A DNA stretch of 14,509 nucleotides, taken from positions 1 to 14,509 of the forward strand of contig CAKQKT010000045.1 in NCBI GenBank assembly GCA_934249275.1, written 5' to 3'. Within the stretch, counting starts at the first letter, position 1. Each line of letters begins with the position of its first letter. Below are positions 6,418-14,022 of the stretch, piece by piece. This stretch comes from an uncultured Sutterella sp. GTDB lineage: Bacteria > Pseudomonadota > Gammaproteobacteria > Burkholderiales > Burkholderiaceae_F. The position numbers and the translations under genes are program-made. The notes under the pieces are model-generated. The model was not told where the DNA came from and did no database searches. It saw nothing but the letters and a program-made list of their open reading frames with translations.

Positions 6418-6878
6418 GCCTCACCTCCGAATTCAAGCGTCATGAGAACCGCATGCTCGCGGCCTTCGGCCGTGCGGTAGTAGTTCTTTCGAAGACCGAC
6501 GCGCACGTAGCCCGAAGTCTCGTAAAGAGCGATCGCGCGGACATTCGATTCGCGCACCTCAAGGTGGCAGCGCGTGCGCTTTTGAGTGCGCATCGCATCG
6601 ATCATCCGATTGAGCATGGCGCGGCCGTATCCCCGGCCCTGAAGGTCGGGGCGCACGCCGATCGTCAGAAGCTCCGCTTCGTCCAGATTCGGCATCACGA
6701 CGGCCCAAGCGCCGATCGAGCCGTCTTCAAGCTCGAGCACATCGCAGGACCAGTTGTTCTTCAGAACGTCGGCAAAGTCGCGCGCCGTCCACGGCGTGGG
6801 CTCGACCATGGCCTCAAGGGCGGCGAGAGCCTCCTCGTCGCCGGGCCTCATGGACCGGAAGCGAAGAGCCTCCGTCAC
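6411..6878 (-). CDS. rimI: Ribosomal-protein-alanine N-acetyltransferase RimI
   Basis: This 155-residue GNAT-family enzyme is predicted to transfer acetyl from acetyl-CoA to the N-terminal alanine of ribosomal protein S18 and perhaps other proteins. The acetyl-CoA motif is RPDLQGRGYGRAML (76-89), with Q80-x-x-G-x-G. The RimI signature LEVRESNVRAIALYETSGY (106-124) contains the likely catalytic E107 and Y119 with the spacing of E. coli RimI E103/Y115. LRKNYYR (129-135) and AVLMTLEF at the end are also typical. The start is GTG at 6878, overlapping the tsaB stop as GTGA, with GAGGAG six to seven bases upstream. Neighbouring tsaB supports RimI over other GNAT enzymes. Confidence 0.92.
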   Translation of the reverse strand: MTEALRFRSMRPGDEEALAALEAMVEPTPWTARDFADVLKNNWSCDVLELEDGSIGAWAVVMPNLDEAELLTIGVRPDLQGRGYGRAMLNRMIDAMRTQKRTRCHLEVRESNVRAIALYETSGYVRVGLRKNYYRTAEGREHAVLMTLEFGGEAC

Positions 6879-7600
6879 AGGCGCTCTCCTCGAGCGCGCT
6901 CCTGCATGGTGAGCGCGACGCGGTCGCGCACATAGAGCGGAGAGGCAAGCGCAGGAATCATCGTGCGGCCTTCGGCCTCGTCAACAAGACCGAGACGGGC
7001 GATGCGAAGCACCATGTCTTCGGGAATGTCGAAAACCGGGAAGCCTTCGGGCAGGTTGAATTCTTCGGCATAGACGGCCGCGGCGGAACCGCAGAGCGCG
7101 GTGGCCTTAGCCTCTTCGAGCCAGCGGCGGGCGTCGGCGGGCTTGACAAGCTGAGGCGCGAGCACTTCGCGAACGCCTCGCGGACCTTCAACCACTTCAT
7201 AAAGCGCGGAATAGGCCTCCTGCATGCGCGCGTCGTTCATGACGGCGAGACGCGTGCCCGGCGCAAGCTGCGCAGCTTCGGCCGCAGCCAGAGCATCCGC
7301 CTCAAGGTTGCAGACGGCGGCCACATCGGTCTTGAGCGCCCAGGCAATGCCCTGAGCGACGCCGCAGGCGACGCGAAGCCCCGTAAAGCTGCCGGGACCG
7401 GCACCGAAGGCCGTCAGCACGATGTCCTTCTTCGAAGCGCCGCATTCGGCGAGCAGCTCGTCGATCATGGCAAGGATGCGCTCGGCATGCTTGTTGCCGA
7501 CCGTTTCGGACTTCCAGGCCGAAACTAAGCCGTCGCGGCTCACCAAAGCCGCGCTGCACCGCTGGTGCGCCGTATCAAGAGCAAGAATGAATGAAGGCAT
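6875..7600 (-). CDS. tsaB: tRNA threonylcarbamoyladenosine biosynthesis protein TsaB
   Basis: This 241-residue protein belongs to the TsaB branch of the ASKHA fold. TsaB is the scaffold partner of TsaD and TsaE in the cytoplasmic complex that adds threonylcarbamoyl to A37 of tRNAs reading ANN codons. It opens with ILALDTAHQRCSAAL (5-19), followed by KHAERILAMIDELL (37-50) and the diagnostic GAGPGSFTGLRVACGVAQGI (66-85). MNDARMQEAYSALYE lies near the middle, and the C-terminus with ASPLYVRDRVA is typical of the family. Length is normal. The ATG at 7600 has only a weak ribosome site, but an in-frame TAA lies 12 bases upstream, so a longer start is excluded. It heads the operon with rimI and the glycosylase through short overlaps. 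Confidence 0.93.
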   Translation of the reverse strand: MPSFILALDTAHQRCSAALVSRDGLVSAWKSETVGNKHAERILAMIDELLAECGASKKDIVLTAFGAGPGSFTGLRVACGVAQGIAWALKTDVAAVCNLEADALAAAEAAQLAPGTRLAVMNDARMQEAYSALYEVVEGPRGVREVLAPQLVKPADARRWLEEAKATALCGSAAAVYAEEFNLPEGFPVFDIPEDMVLRIARLGLVDEAEGRTMIPALASPLYVRDRVALTMQERARGERL

Positions 7601-7622
7601 GTCCGTACAGAATTATGTTCGC

Positions 7623-7666
7623 AAGGCCTGATCCTCAGGCCTTCCGGACGCTCGAAATCAGCGTCC
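7623..7666 (-). promoter_or_regulatory. Tandem hairpins in the tsaB leader
   Basis: In the minus-strand transcript, a hairpin GGACGCT/AGCGTCC (plus 7660-7666 with 7646-7652, 7-base loop) is followed after two bases by AAGGCCTGA/TCAGGCCTT (plus 7635-7643 with 7623-7631, loop GGA), a perfect 9-bp stem. Both lie between the -10 box and the tsaB start. No T run follows, so they are not standard terminators. They may stabilise the mRNA, block transcript entry from upstream or regulate translation. Confidence 0.45.
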
Positions 7667-7681
7667 TCCAATGAATTCATC

Positions 7682-7687
7682 ATTATA
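7682..7687 (-). promoter_or_regulatory. Consensus -10 box upstream of tsaB
   Basis: A perfect TATAAT on the minus strand lies 82 bases before the tsaB ATG. No good -35 hexamer is found 16-18 bases further upstream (AACGGG at 17), so the promoter may be weak or depend on an activator. It would start transcription just before the tandem hairpins. Confidence 0.5.
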
Positions 7688-7714
7688 CCATCGAGGTTTT
7701 TCTCCCCGTTCCGG

Positions 7715-7751
7715 ACAACAAAAAGGCCGCCCATCTGCAAATGAACAGCCT
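7715..7751 (-). terminator. Intrinsic terminator of the DUF3106-like gene
   Basis: On the minus strand, AGGCTGTTCAT (plus 7741-7751) pairs with ATGGGCGGCCT (plus 7724-7734) over 11 positions with three G-U pairs around TTGCAG, followed by TTTTTGTTG. It lies 24 bases after the stop codon of the gene it would end, and separates that gene from tsaB. Confidence 0.75.
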
Positions 7752-7775
7752 CCTGCCGAATCTCAATCCTGACGC

Positions 7776-8231
7776 CTACTTGCGCACACCCGATGCATAC
7801 GCCGAATGTCCGCTGCCGCTGCCCGTGAGCTGAACATGGAATTCCGTGATCTGCTGTCGGAGAAGCATGCGCTCCTCGCGGCGCAGGCGCCGCTCCTTCG
7901 AGGTCGACGCCCCAGCCTGCTCCGTGCAGAAGCGCTTCCTGAGCTTGTCGCGGTCGGCCGCCGAGAGCTCGCGCCGCATGTCGCTGCGCTCGCGATTGCT
8001 CATGCTGCGCCAGTGCAAGGCCTTGGACACTTCGTCGAGATAGGGCCACAGATGCGCACGCTCCTTAGCCGACATCTCGGTCCACTGGCGAACACAGGGC
8101 GCCTCAACCTCCGAGCACTGATCCCGATAGCCGGGAGCCGCTTCCGATGAGGTCATGGCCGCCGCACCGCCGCAGCCGAGGCAGCAGATGACGATGATGG
8201 CAGTGTTTCTCATAAGGTTGAATTCAGTCAT
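7776..8231 (-). CDS. Small exported protein, DUF3106-like
   Basis: This protein of up to 151 residues has a hydrophobic N-terminus and a hydrophilic, Arg/Glu/Ser-rich remainder. The middle, with MSAKERAHLWPYLDEVSKALHW, then SMSNRERSDMRRELSAADRDK and LRKRF, repeats the pattern 'x-LS-x-x-E/DR-x-x-L/M' seen in DUF3106 proteins of Burkholderiales, whose function is unknown. A signal peptide is likelier if translation begins at the internal ATG at 8213, giving MRNTAIIVICCLGCGGAAA; neither start has a strong ribosome site. The four mature-region cysteines lie as C-x(6)-C near the start plus isolated ones, possibly disulfide-forming in the periplasm. The gene has its own terminator and stands between tsaB and ompR, each with separate promoters. 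Similarity to DUF3106 was judged by eye. Confidence 0.65.
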   Translation of the reverse strand: MTEFNLMRNTAIIVICCLGCGGAAAMTSSEAAPGYRDQCSEVEAPCVRQWTEMSAKERAHLWPYLDEVSKALHWRSMSNRERSDMRRELSAADRDKLRKRFCTEQAGASTSKERRLRREERMLLRQQITEFHVQLTGSGSGHSAYASGVRK

Positions 8232-8620
8232 GAATATGCAGCCATCTTATCAGCTTTGCGCAAGAAATCAGCCTGCTCCGTTGTCTTACGGGCACGCCCC
8301 GCCCTTGAAAGGCTACGGGTTACCCCTATCCATATTTGCGCGATAGGTTCGGGCCGCCGGGCCCGATTGTCTCCCATACGCTTGACGTCACTATACATTC
8401 CCCTGCTTCTCAAGGCAGAAACGATGCTTTTTGACCTGTTAACAAAGGGCCGAATTTGTAACATGTTTTTGTTTTTCGCCCTCTTCCATTTGTAACAAGC
8501 GACAATAGAGCCATGCAAAAGAGTGCCGGCAAAGGCACGTCTTACTGTCCGACAGGACATTCGAGGCAATTCCGCCCGAACTTTCCCATTTGCAACGGAC
8601 GCAGATTTCGGAGAACCACC
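8232..8620. other. Long divergent intergenic region upstream of ompR
   Basis: These 389 bases lie between the exported-protein gene and the ompR start. They hold a GGGTTACCC palindrome (8317-8325), a 7-bp GC-rich hairpin (TCGGGCC 8349-8355 with GGCCCGA 8360-8366), a TGTTAACA palindrome (8437-8444) and two copies of ATTTGTAACA. A frame joins in phase to ompR from an ATG at 8513, but its 36 extra residues resemble nothing and lack a ribosome site. Partial promoter elements (TTGTCT 8367 with TATACA 8392; TTGACC 8431) are too poorly spaced to call. Confidence 0.5.
8454..8497 (+). repeat. Direct repeats ATTTGTAACA upstream of ompR
   Basis: Two exact 10-base copies (8454-8463 and 8488-8497) lie 34 bases apart start to start. 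The GTAACA core recalls OmpR-type half-sites in enterobacteria, which contain GTAAC or GTTAC, so autoregulation is a plausible but untested reading. Confidence 0.4.
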
Positions 8621-9331
8621 GTGGAACGCAATCCTAAAATTCTCGTTGTTGACGACGACCCCCGCCTCCGCGACCTTCTTCGCCGCTATCTCGGCGAAAA
8701 CGGCTTCCAGGTTTTCGTGGCTGAAAACGGCGCTGCGATGAGCCGCCTCTGGGTTCGCGAGCACTTTGACGCCCTGATTCTCGACCTGATGATGCCCGGC
8801 GAGGACGGCCTTCAGATTCTGCGCCGCCTACGCGCCGCCAAGGACGCCACCCCGGTCATCATGCTCACCGCCCGCGGCGAGGACGTCGACCGCATCGTGG
8901 GCCTCGAACTCGGCGCCGACGACTACATCGCCAAGCCCTTCAACCCCCGCGAGCTTCTCGCCCGCATCCATGCCGTGCTCCGCCGCCGTCCGAGCAGCGA
9001 CGCCCCGGGCGCGCCTTCGATGGAAAACGAGATCGTCCGCTTCGGCGACTTCGAACTGGACCTCGGCACCCGAGTCCTCAAGAAGAACGGCGAAGTTCAG
9101 CCTCTCACGACCGGCGAGTTCGCCGTTCTCAAGGCCTTCGCCCGTCATCCTCGCCAGCCGCTCTCCCGCGACAAGCTGATGACCATGGCCCGCGGCCGCG
9201 AATACGAAGCCTTCGACCGCTCGCTCGATGTTCAGGTCTCCCGCCTGCGCAAGCTGATCGAACCCGATCCCTCCAAGCCGCGCCATCTGCAGACGGTCTG
9301 GGGCCTCGGCTACGTCTTCATTCCGGACTAA
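8621..9331 (+). CDS. ompR: Two-component response regulator OmpR
   Basis: This 236-residue OmpR/PhoB-type regulator controls transcription in response to its kinase, encoded next. The receiver domain (about 6-120) has the acidic pair D11/D12, phospho-acceptor D55 in LILDLMMPGEDG, T83 and K105 in YIAKPFNPRELLARI. These positions are identical to those of E. coli OmpR (239 residues). The winged-helix DNA-binding domain (about 138-236) includes LTTGEFAVLKAF, PLSRDKLMTMARGREYEAFD, RSLDVQVSRLRKLIE and QTVWGLGYVFIPD, all close to OmpR itself rather than other family members. The start is GTG at 8621, with GGAGA seven bases upstream and similarity beginning at once; an upstream ATG at 8513 was rejected. 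A terminator follows the gene. Confidence 0.95.
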   Translation: MERNPKILVVDDDPRLRDLLRRYLGENGFQVFVAENGAAMSRLWVREHFDALILDLMMPGEDGLQILRRLRAAKDATPVIMLTARGEDVDRIVGLELGADDYIAKPFNPRELLARIHAVLRRRPSSDAPGAPSMENEIVRFGDFELDLGTRVLKKNGEVQPLTTGEFAVLKAFARHPRQPLSRDKLMTMARGREYEAFDRSLDVQVSRLRKLIEPDPSKPRHLQTVWGLGYVFIPD

Positions 9332-9368
9332 GCATCCGGCTCGCCTTGCGGTTTGACAAGGCACGATG

Positions 9369-9404
9369 AAAGCTCCCGCACGCTTCCGGCGACGGGAGCT
9401 TTTT
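9369..9404 (+). terminator. Intrinsic terminator between ompR and envZ
   Basis: AAAGCTCCCG (9369-9378) pairs with CGGGAGCTTT (9393-9402) around a 14-base loop, ending in five T. It lies 37 bases after the ompR stop and 65 bases before envZ, so at least part of ompR transcription should end here. Confidence 0.85.
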
Positions 9405-9469
9405 CAGCATCTCAAAACCGCTAAACTTGAAGGCAACTGGTTTACCTTTTTCACCTGCCGGACACTTTC

Positions 9470-10915
9470 ATGCTTTCACCACACAGCAATCATCGCCCGA
9501 GTCTCTTCTGGCGTACCTTCATCCTGCTGTGCAGCCTGATCTTCTTCAGCGTCGTCGGCTGGCTGCAGAGCTTCCGCGTGCTCTCCGAGCTTCCCTACTC
9601 TCAGGGCGTGGCGCAGCACATCGTCTCGACCGCCAATCTGACAAAGTACGCGCTCGTGACGGCCGACCCGCTCTTTCGCGTCGACCTGCTGAAGCTGCTT
9701 GCCGCACGCGAAGGCCTGCTTCTCTCACCGCGCGATCCGACCGACCGCGTCGTCGTCCTCTCGGGCGACGGCTTCAACGGCCTCATCGAGCAGCTCGTCA
9801 AGCATTCGCTCGGCCAGGACACGGTCCTTGCCTCCAGCGTCAACGGCGTTTCCGGCCTCTGGGTCTCCGTCGACATTGACGGCGATGCCTACTGGCTGCA
9901 GACCGACAGCGGCATTCTCGATCCGCCGCTCGGCACGACCTGGCTCTGGTGGGCTCTTGCCGCCTGTCTTGCCAGCCTCTTCGGCGCCACGCTCCTCACC
10001 CGCCACGTGATTGATCCGCTCGCAAAGCTCTCTCTGGTGGCAACCCAGCTCGGTCAGGGCAAGGTTCCCGATCCCCTGCCCGAGGATGCGGGCACGGCTG
10101 AAATTCAGGCCGTGAACATGAGCTTCAACCACATGGTTCAGGACCTGCGCCGAATGGAAGCCGACCGCGAGCTCCTTCTCGCCGGCGTCAGCCACGACCT
10201 CCGCACGCCGATCACGCGCCTTCGTCTTGAGGTCGAGCTTGCCGACCTGCCCGAGGATTCGCGAAACGCCATGGTGAGCGACCTTGAACAGATGGAGAAC
10301 ATCGTCAACCAGTTCCTCTCCTATGCGCGCCACAGCCATGAGGAGCAGGAGCTCGTCAATCTCGGCGAGGCCGTTCAGAACGCCATGACGAACGCCCGAC
10401 TCTCGAGCGACACGTCCGTGGAGATCACGACCGACATTTCTCCGAACGTCTTCATCGTGGCGCACCCGCTCGAGCTCTCCCGCGCCGTGCAGAACCTCTT
10501 CACGAACGCCATGCGCTACGGACGCAGCGACGACGGCATTCTCCGCCTGCACATCTCGACAGCCCTTGCCGACAACGGCAAGAATGCCGTCCTGATTGTT
10601 TCGGACGAGGGCGTCGGCCTGCCCCAGGATCAGCGCGAACGCGTCATGCGCCCCTTCGAGCGCGGCGAAAGCGCCCGCAGCGGCGTAACGGGCACCGGCC
10701 TCGGTCTCGCCATCGTCGACCGCATCGTGCGCCGTTCGGGCGGCTCCGTCCAGCTCGACAGCGTCGATCCGCACGGCCTGCTCGTTCGCGTGATCTTCCC
10801 GGCCACGGACCCCGCCGTCCAGAAGGCGAAGGAGGAAAAGCGGGCCCGCGAACAGGAAAAGCTTGAGAAGAAGATGCTCAAGGAAATCACCAGAAACAAG
10901 GACGCCGGGAAGTAA
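9470..10915 (+). CDS. envZ: Sensor histidine kinase EnvZ
   Basis: This 481-residue inner-membrane kinase is the expected partner of the preceding OmpR. It has a first membrane helix at about 13-32, a periplasmic domain (33-155), a second helix at about 156-176, a HAMP linker (177-230), the H-box AGVSHDLRTPITRLRLEVEL with phospho-acceptor H242 (E. coli EnvZ H243), and an ATPase domain with the N-box around N346 (LFTNAMRYG), G1 box DEGVGLP (379-385) and G2 box GTGLGLAIV (408-416). The last 32 residues form a Lys/Glu/Arg-rich tail, probably helical, beyond the kinase domain. The ATG has no clear ribosome site. An intrinsic terminator lies upstream, so expression needs read-through or a separate promoter, which I could not identify. 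The signal sensed cannot be read from the sequence. Confidence 0.92.
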   Translation: MLSPHSNHRPSLFWRTFILLCSLIFFSVVGWLQSFRVLSELPYSQGVAQHIVSTANLTKYALVTADPLFRVDLLKLLAAREGLLLSPRDPTDRVVVLSGDGFNGLIEQLVKHSLGQDTVLASSVNGVSGLWVSVDIDGDAYWLQTDSGILDPPLGTTWLWWALAACLASLFGATLLTRHVIDPLAKLSLVATQLGQGKVPDPLPEDAGTAEIQAVNMSFNHMVQDLRRMEADRELLLAGVSHDLRTPITRLRLEVELADLPEDSRNAMVSDLEQMENIVNQFLSYARHSHEEQELVNLGEAVQNAMTNARLSSDTSVEITTDISPNVFIVAHPLELSRAVQNLFTNAMRYGRSDDGILRLHISTALADNGKNAVLIVSDEGVGLPQDQRERVMRPFERGESARSGVTGTGLGLAIVDRIVRRSGGSVQLDSVDPHGLLVRVIFPATDPAVQKAKEEKRAREQEKLEKKMLKEITRNKDAGK

Positions 10916-10946
10916 TCCTCCGCACCGGTCAACTGCTCCATATTGA

Positions 10947-10979
10947 GAAGGGGCCGCTCCCACGAGCGGCCCCTTCTTC
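10947..10979. terminator. Hairpin terminator between envZ and convergent ispDF
   Basis: A perfect 13-bp GC-rich stem (10947-10959 with 10964-10976) closes a CCAC loop and is followed on the plus strand by TTCGTCATT. The T run is poor on both strands, but the stem strength and position between two convergent genes support a terminator. Confidence 0.8.
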
Positions 10980-11001
10980 GTCATTGTCCTTCAGCAGACC
11001 G

Positions 11002-12180
11002 TCAGGACATGCGGCTCATCAGCACGACGGCCTGCGCCATCATGCCCTCCATGCGTCCGACGGCGTCCATCTTCTCATTGGTCTTCGCCTTGACGTTGAC
11101 GACCTCTTCAGAGACGCCGAGCGTTTCGGCAAGCGACTTCCTGATGTCCGGCATGTGCGGACCGATCTTCGGACGCTCGGCCACAATCGTCGCGTCGCAA
11201 TTCACGACGCCCCAGCCCTTCTGCCTGGCGAGCGCCACAACGGCGCGAAGAAGCACGCGGCTGTCGGCGCCCTTCCACTTCGGATCCGAAGGCGGGAAGT
11301 GCTGGCCGATGTCGCCCAGCGATGCGGCGCCGAGCACGGCATCGGTAACGGCATGCAGAAGCACGTCGGCGTCCGAATGCCCGTCAAGACCGAGTTCAAA
11401 CGGAATCTTCACGCCGCCCAGAATGAGCGGGCGGCCTTCGACCAATCGATGGGAGTCGTATCCCTGACCTATACGGAAGGGCACCACGGCGCCGTCTCCT
11501 AAAATGAGGCTCGCGAGCACGCCGTCGGCGGGTTCGGTCACCTTGATGTTGGTAGTGCGTCCCGGCACGATCTTGACGGGACGTCCGAGGCGCTCCATGG
11601 CGCTTGCCTCATCTGTGATGCCCGCGAGGTCTCCCGAAAGCGCCTCGACGAGATCGTGCACGCGGAACATCTGCGGCGTGGCCGCGCGCCAGAGGTCGGA
11701 GCGGGGAACGGTTTCAACAATCATGCGGTTCTTGTCTGCACGCTTGATCGTGTCCGCAACGGGAGAGGCCAGAATGCCGCCCGCCACGGTCTCGTCGGCA
11801 AGCACCTCGTCAATGAGGTGCGCAGCTTCGCTCGGCTTGAGGCAGGGCCTTGCCGCATCATGTACAAGCACCCACGCATCACGGTCAAATCCCGCATTGA
11901 GAAGCCCGTTGAGCACCGATTCGGCGCGCTCGCGCCCGCCGCAGCGAAGCACGCGAACATTCGTCGGGAAATGCCCGGCCACCTCATCGATATAGGGATC
12001 CGTCGGGCTCACGACCACGACGATCTCGCCCATGCGCTCGACGCCGCGAAGCGCCCGCACCGTATGTACGAGCATCGCATCCGAGCCGAACTTCATGTAC
12101 TGCTTTGGAGAGCCGAGCCCCATGCGGTTGCCGACGCCTGCGGCGCACACGAGACCGACCACTTTCGCGGCTTCACTCAT
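11002..12180 (-). CDS. ispDF: Bifunctional IspD-IspF (MEP cytidylyltransferase / MECDP synthase)
   Basis: This 392-residue fusion carries two steps of the MEP isoprenoid pathway. Residues 1 to about 228 are IspD, which makes CDP-methylerythritol from MEP and [21 protein letters not shown] (12-29) is the nucleotide-binding loop, then [20 protein letters not shown] and TPQMF. Residues 235-392 are IspF, which makes the cyclic diphosphate: [10 protein letters not shown] gives metal ligands D242 and H244, and H276 in [14 protein letters not shown] has the same spacing as E. coli IspF D8/H10/H42; [15 protein letters not shown] closes the family pattern. The linker is only about six residues and no stop or start codon separates the parts. 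The intermediate enzyme IspE is not in the window. The ATG at 12180 has AAGGAGAGG upstream. A single gene for both is typical of alpha- and epsilonproteobacteria and less so of this group. Confidence 0.95.
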   Translation of the reverse strand: MSEAAKVVGLVCAAGVGNRMGLGSPKQYMKFGSDAMLVHTVRALRGVERMGEIVVVVSPTDPYIDEVAGHFPTNVRVLRCGGRERAESVLNGLLNAGFDRDAWVLVHDAARPCLKPSEAAHLIDEVLADETVAGGILASPVADTIKRADKNRMIVETVPRSDLWRAATPQMFRVHDLVEALSGDLAGITDEASAMERLGRPVKIVPGRTTNIKVTEPADGVLASLILGDGAVVPFRIGQGYDSHRLVEGRPLILGGVKIPFELGLDGHSDADVLLHAVTDAVLGAASLGDIGQHFPPSDPKWKGADSRVLLRAVVALARQKGWGVVNCDATIVAERPKIGPHMPDIRKSLAETLGVSEEVVNVKAKTNEKMDAVGRMEGMMAQAVVLMSRMS

Positions 12181-12345
12181 CTGTTTCCTCTCCTTGTTCG
12201 TTTCGGGCTGTCCACAGCGCGGAAAGCCCCGATTCGAACATTTTACCGAGAGTTCTCAAAAGCCCCTTTTTCTCGTTCGAGCGATCCGCTAAGATAGCTG
12301 CATACGTCGCCTTATTTCTACAGTTTTTTTTCAAGACAAGCTTCA

Positions 12346-13995
12346 ATGCAGCAGCTCATCCACATAGCCGGGGGCATCGCCCTTCTGCTCTGGGGAACCT
12401 ACATGGTCAAGACCGGGATGCTCCGCACATTCGGCGTGGCACTCAAGGACTTCCTCTCGGCACGGCTCAAGAACAGCTTCATCGCCATGGCGTCCGGCAC
12501 GGTCTTTGCGTCTCTTCTTCAGAGCTCGACCGCCGCCACGCTCATCGTGGCCAGCATTCAGGCCGAAGGCTTCCTGACCACCGGCATCGCCTTCGCGACG
12601 ATTTTGGGCGCCAACTTCGGCTCGGCCCTGATGACCCGCGTCCTGACATTCGACATCTCGCTCCTGACGCCGATCCTCATTCTCGTAGGCACCTGCTTCT
12701 TCTTCATCAGGAAGGCCGACACGCGCCAGGGCCAGTTCGGCCGCATTCTGATCGGCCTGGGCATCATCATGATTGCGCTCAACCACATTGTTGACGCAAC
12801 AATGCCTCTTCGCACGAGCACGGAGCTCGCACCGCTCTTCCAACAGATCTCGAACTCCCCGCTTCTGGCCGTGCTGCTCGGCCTGGGCCTCGGCTTCGGC
12901 TGCTTCTCCAGCCTTGCCGCCGTCATCATCACCTCAGGCCTCGTCACCGCCGGCGTCATCCCGATCGCCGCAGGCCTTTGGGTAGCGCTGGGCGCCGACA
13001 TCGAAAACACGCTCCTTGCGGTCATGACCACCATGACCGCCTCACGCACCGGCCGCCGCGGACCCGTCGCCGTCACGCTCTGGCGCGGCGTAACGCTATC
13101 CCTCACCGCCCTGCTTCTGGCAACGTGCCCATTCATCGCCGAAGGCTTCGGCTCCATCCCCGACAGCGTCATCTACTTCCACGTGGCGCTCAACCTCATC
13201 ATTTCGTGCCTCGGCCTTTTCGTGGTCAAGCCTTTCGCAAACATGGCCGACCGCATCATTCCCGACAAGAAGGACGACAAGCAGGCTGCCGCCGACGCGC
13301 CGGACCTCTTCGCAAAGGAAAACCTCATCTCGAGCAGCATGTCACTCAACGTTGCGCGCACCGAACTGCAGCGCATTACGGGCGACGTTCGAGGCTTCTG
13401 GCACGACATTGAAATAATGCTCAAGCTCAATCCCGCCGACGGCGAGATCCTCATCCTCCACGACCGCGGCAACTACATCGACCAGCGCGCGTCCGCCATG
13501 ACGCGCTACCTCAGCCTCGTCATGCGCGGCCAGCTCACCACAGCCGAAGCCATTGAGTGGCAGTACCTCAAGAACGTCAACGGATGTCTCAAGGTGGCCA
13601 TTGCCACAATTGACCGCATCATCACGGTCATCGTGAACGAGAAGTGCCGAAAAAACCGCTCGTTTACGCCCGACGGCCTCAAGGAGCTTCAGGCCATGCA
13701 CCACCGCGTGGGCATCTGTCTCGAGCAGCTTGCCGTGATTCTCGCCGAAAAGGATCTCACCAAGCGCCGCGCCCTTTGCAATACGCTCAACACCGAGCGC
13801 GAATCGATCCTTCGCGAAAGCTATGAGCTGACGCTGCGCCATATGGAGCGCGTCTCCCGCGGCCTCTCCGGCGCCATCGACACGTCGGCCCTGCATCTCG
13901 AGCTGCAATCGCTCTTCAACCGCATTGTCGGCATCATTGGCTCGGCCGCTTCCATGGACTACGGCAGCCCGGACGAAGACAATTCCAAAGACTGA
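12346..13995 (+). CDS. Na+/phosphate cotransporter-like protein with PhoU-like C-terminal domain
   Basis: This 549-residue membrane protein belongs to the Na/Pi cotransporter (NptA/YjbB) family, which moves inorganic phosphate with Na+, in bacteria often outward. The first family repeat has MASGTVFASLLQSSTAATLI (48-67) with the conserved Q59-S60-S61. The second repeat, at GLGFGCFSSLAAVIITSGLV (181-200), has C-F-S-S where family members usually have Q-S-S. About eight hydrophobic segments span residues 1-305. Residues 330 to about 540 are soluble, helical and PhoU-like, with ELQRITGDVRGFW and a histidine-bearing helix TLRHMERVSRGL. The start ATG has no strong ribosome site but follows a run of eight T (12324-12331). 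It is divergent from ispDF and is followed by repeats and a terminator. Substrate and direction are inferred from the family only. Confidence 0.85.
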   Translation: MQQLIHIAGGIALLLWGTYMVKTGMLRTFGVALKDFLSARLKNSFIAMASGTVFASLLQSSTAATLIVASIQAEGFLTTGIAFATILGANFGSALMTRVLTFDISLLTPILILVGTCFFFIRKADTRQGQFGRILIGLGIIMIALNHIVDATMPLRTSTELAPLFQQISNSPLLAVLLGLGLGFGCFSSLAAVIITSGLVTAGVIPIAAGLWVALGADIENTLLAVMTTMTASRTGRRGPVAVTLWRGVTLSLTALLLATCPFIAEGFGSIPDSVIYFHVALNLIISCLGLFVVKPFANMADRIIPDKKDDKQAAADAPDLFAKENLISSSMSLNVARTELQRITGDVRGFWHDIEIMLKLNPADGEILILHDRGNYIDQRASAMTRYLSLVMRGQLTTAEAIEWQYLKNVNGCLKVAIATIDRIITVIVNEKCRKNRSFTPDGLKELQAMHHRVGICLEQLAVILAEKDLTKRRALCNTLNTERESILRESYELTLRHMERVSRGLSGAIDTSALHLELQSLFNRIVGIIGSAASMDYGSPDEDNSKD

Positions 13996-14022
13996 CGCCT
14001 CAATAGATCGGATTGGGAGGCG

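Noticed and set aside
8349..8366. TCGGGCC/GGCCCGA hairpin as a terminator
   Set aside because: No gene ends near it on either strand and no real T run follows.
8513..8620. N-terminal extension of OmpR from ATG 8513
   Set aside because: The 36 extra residues lack similarity to response regulators, no ribosome site precedes the ATG, and GTG 8621 has a good site and gives the normal length.
9725..10984. A 419-codon open frame on the minus strand across envZ
   Set aside because: Antisense shadow of a GC-rich kinase gene with all EnvZ motifs; no ribosome site and no recognisable domain.
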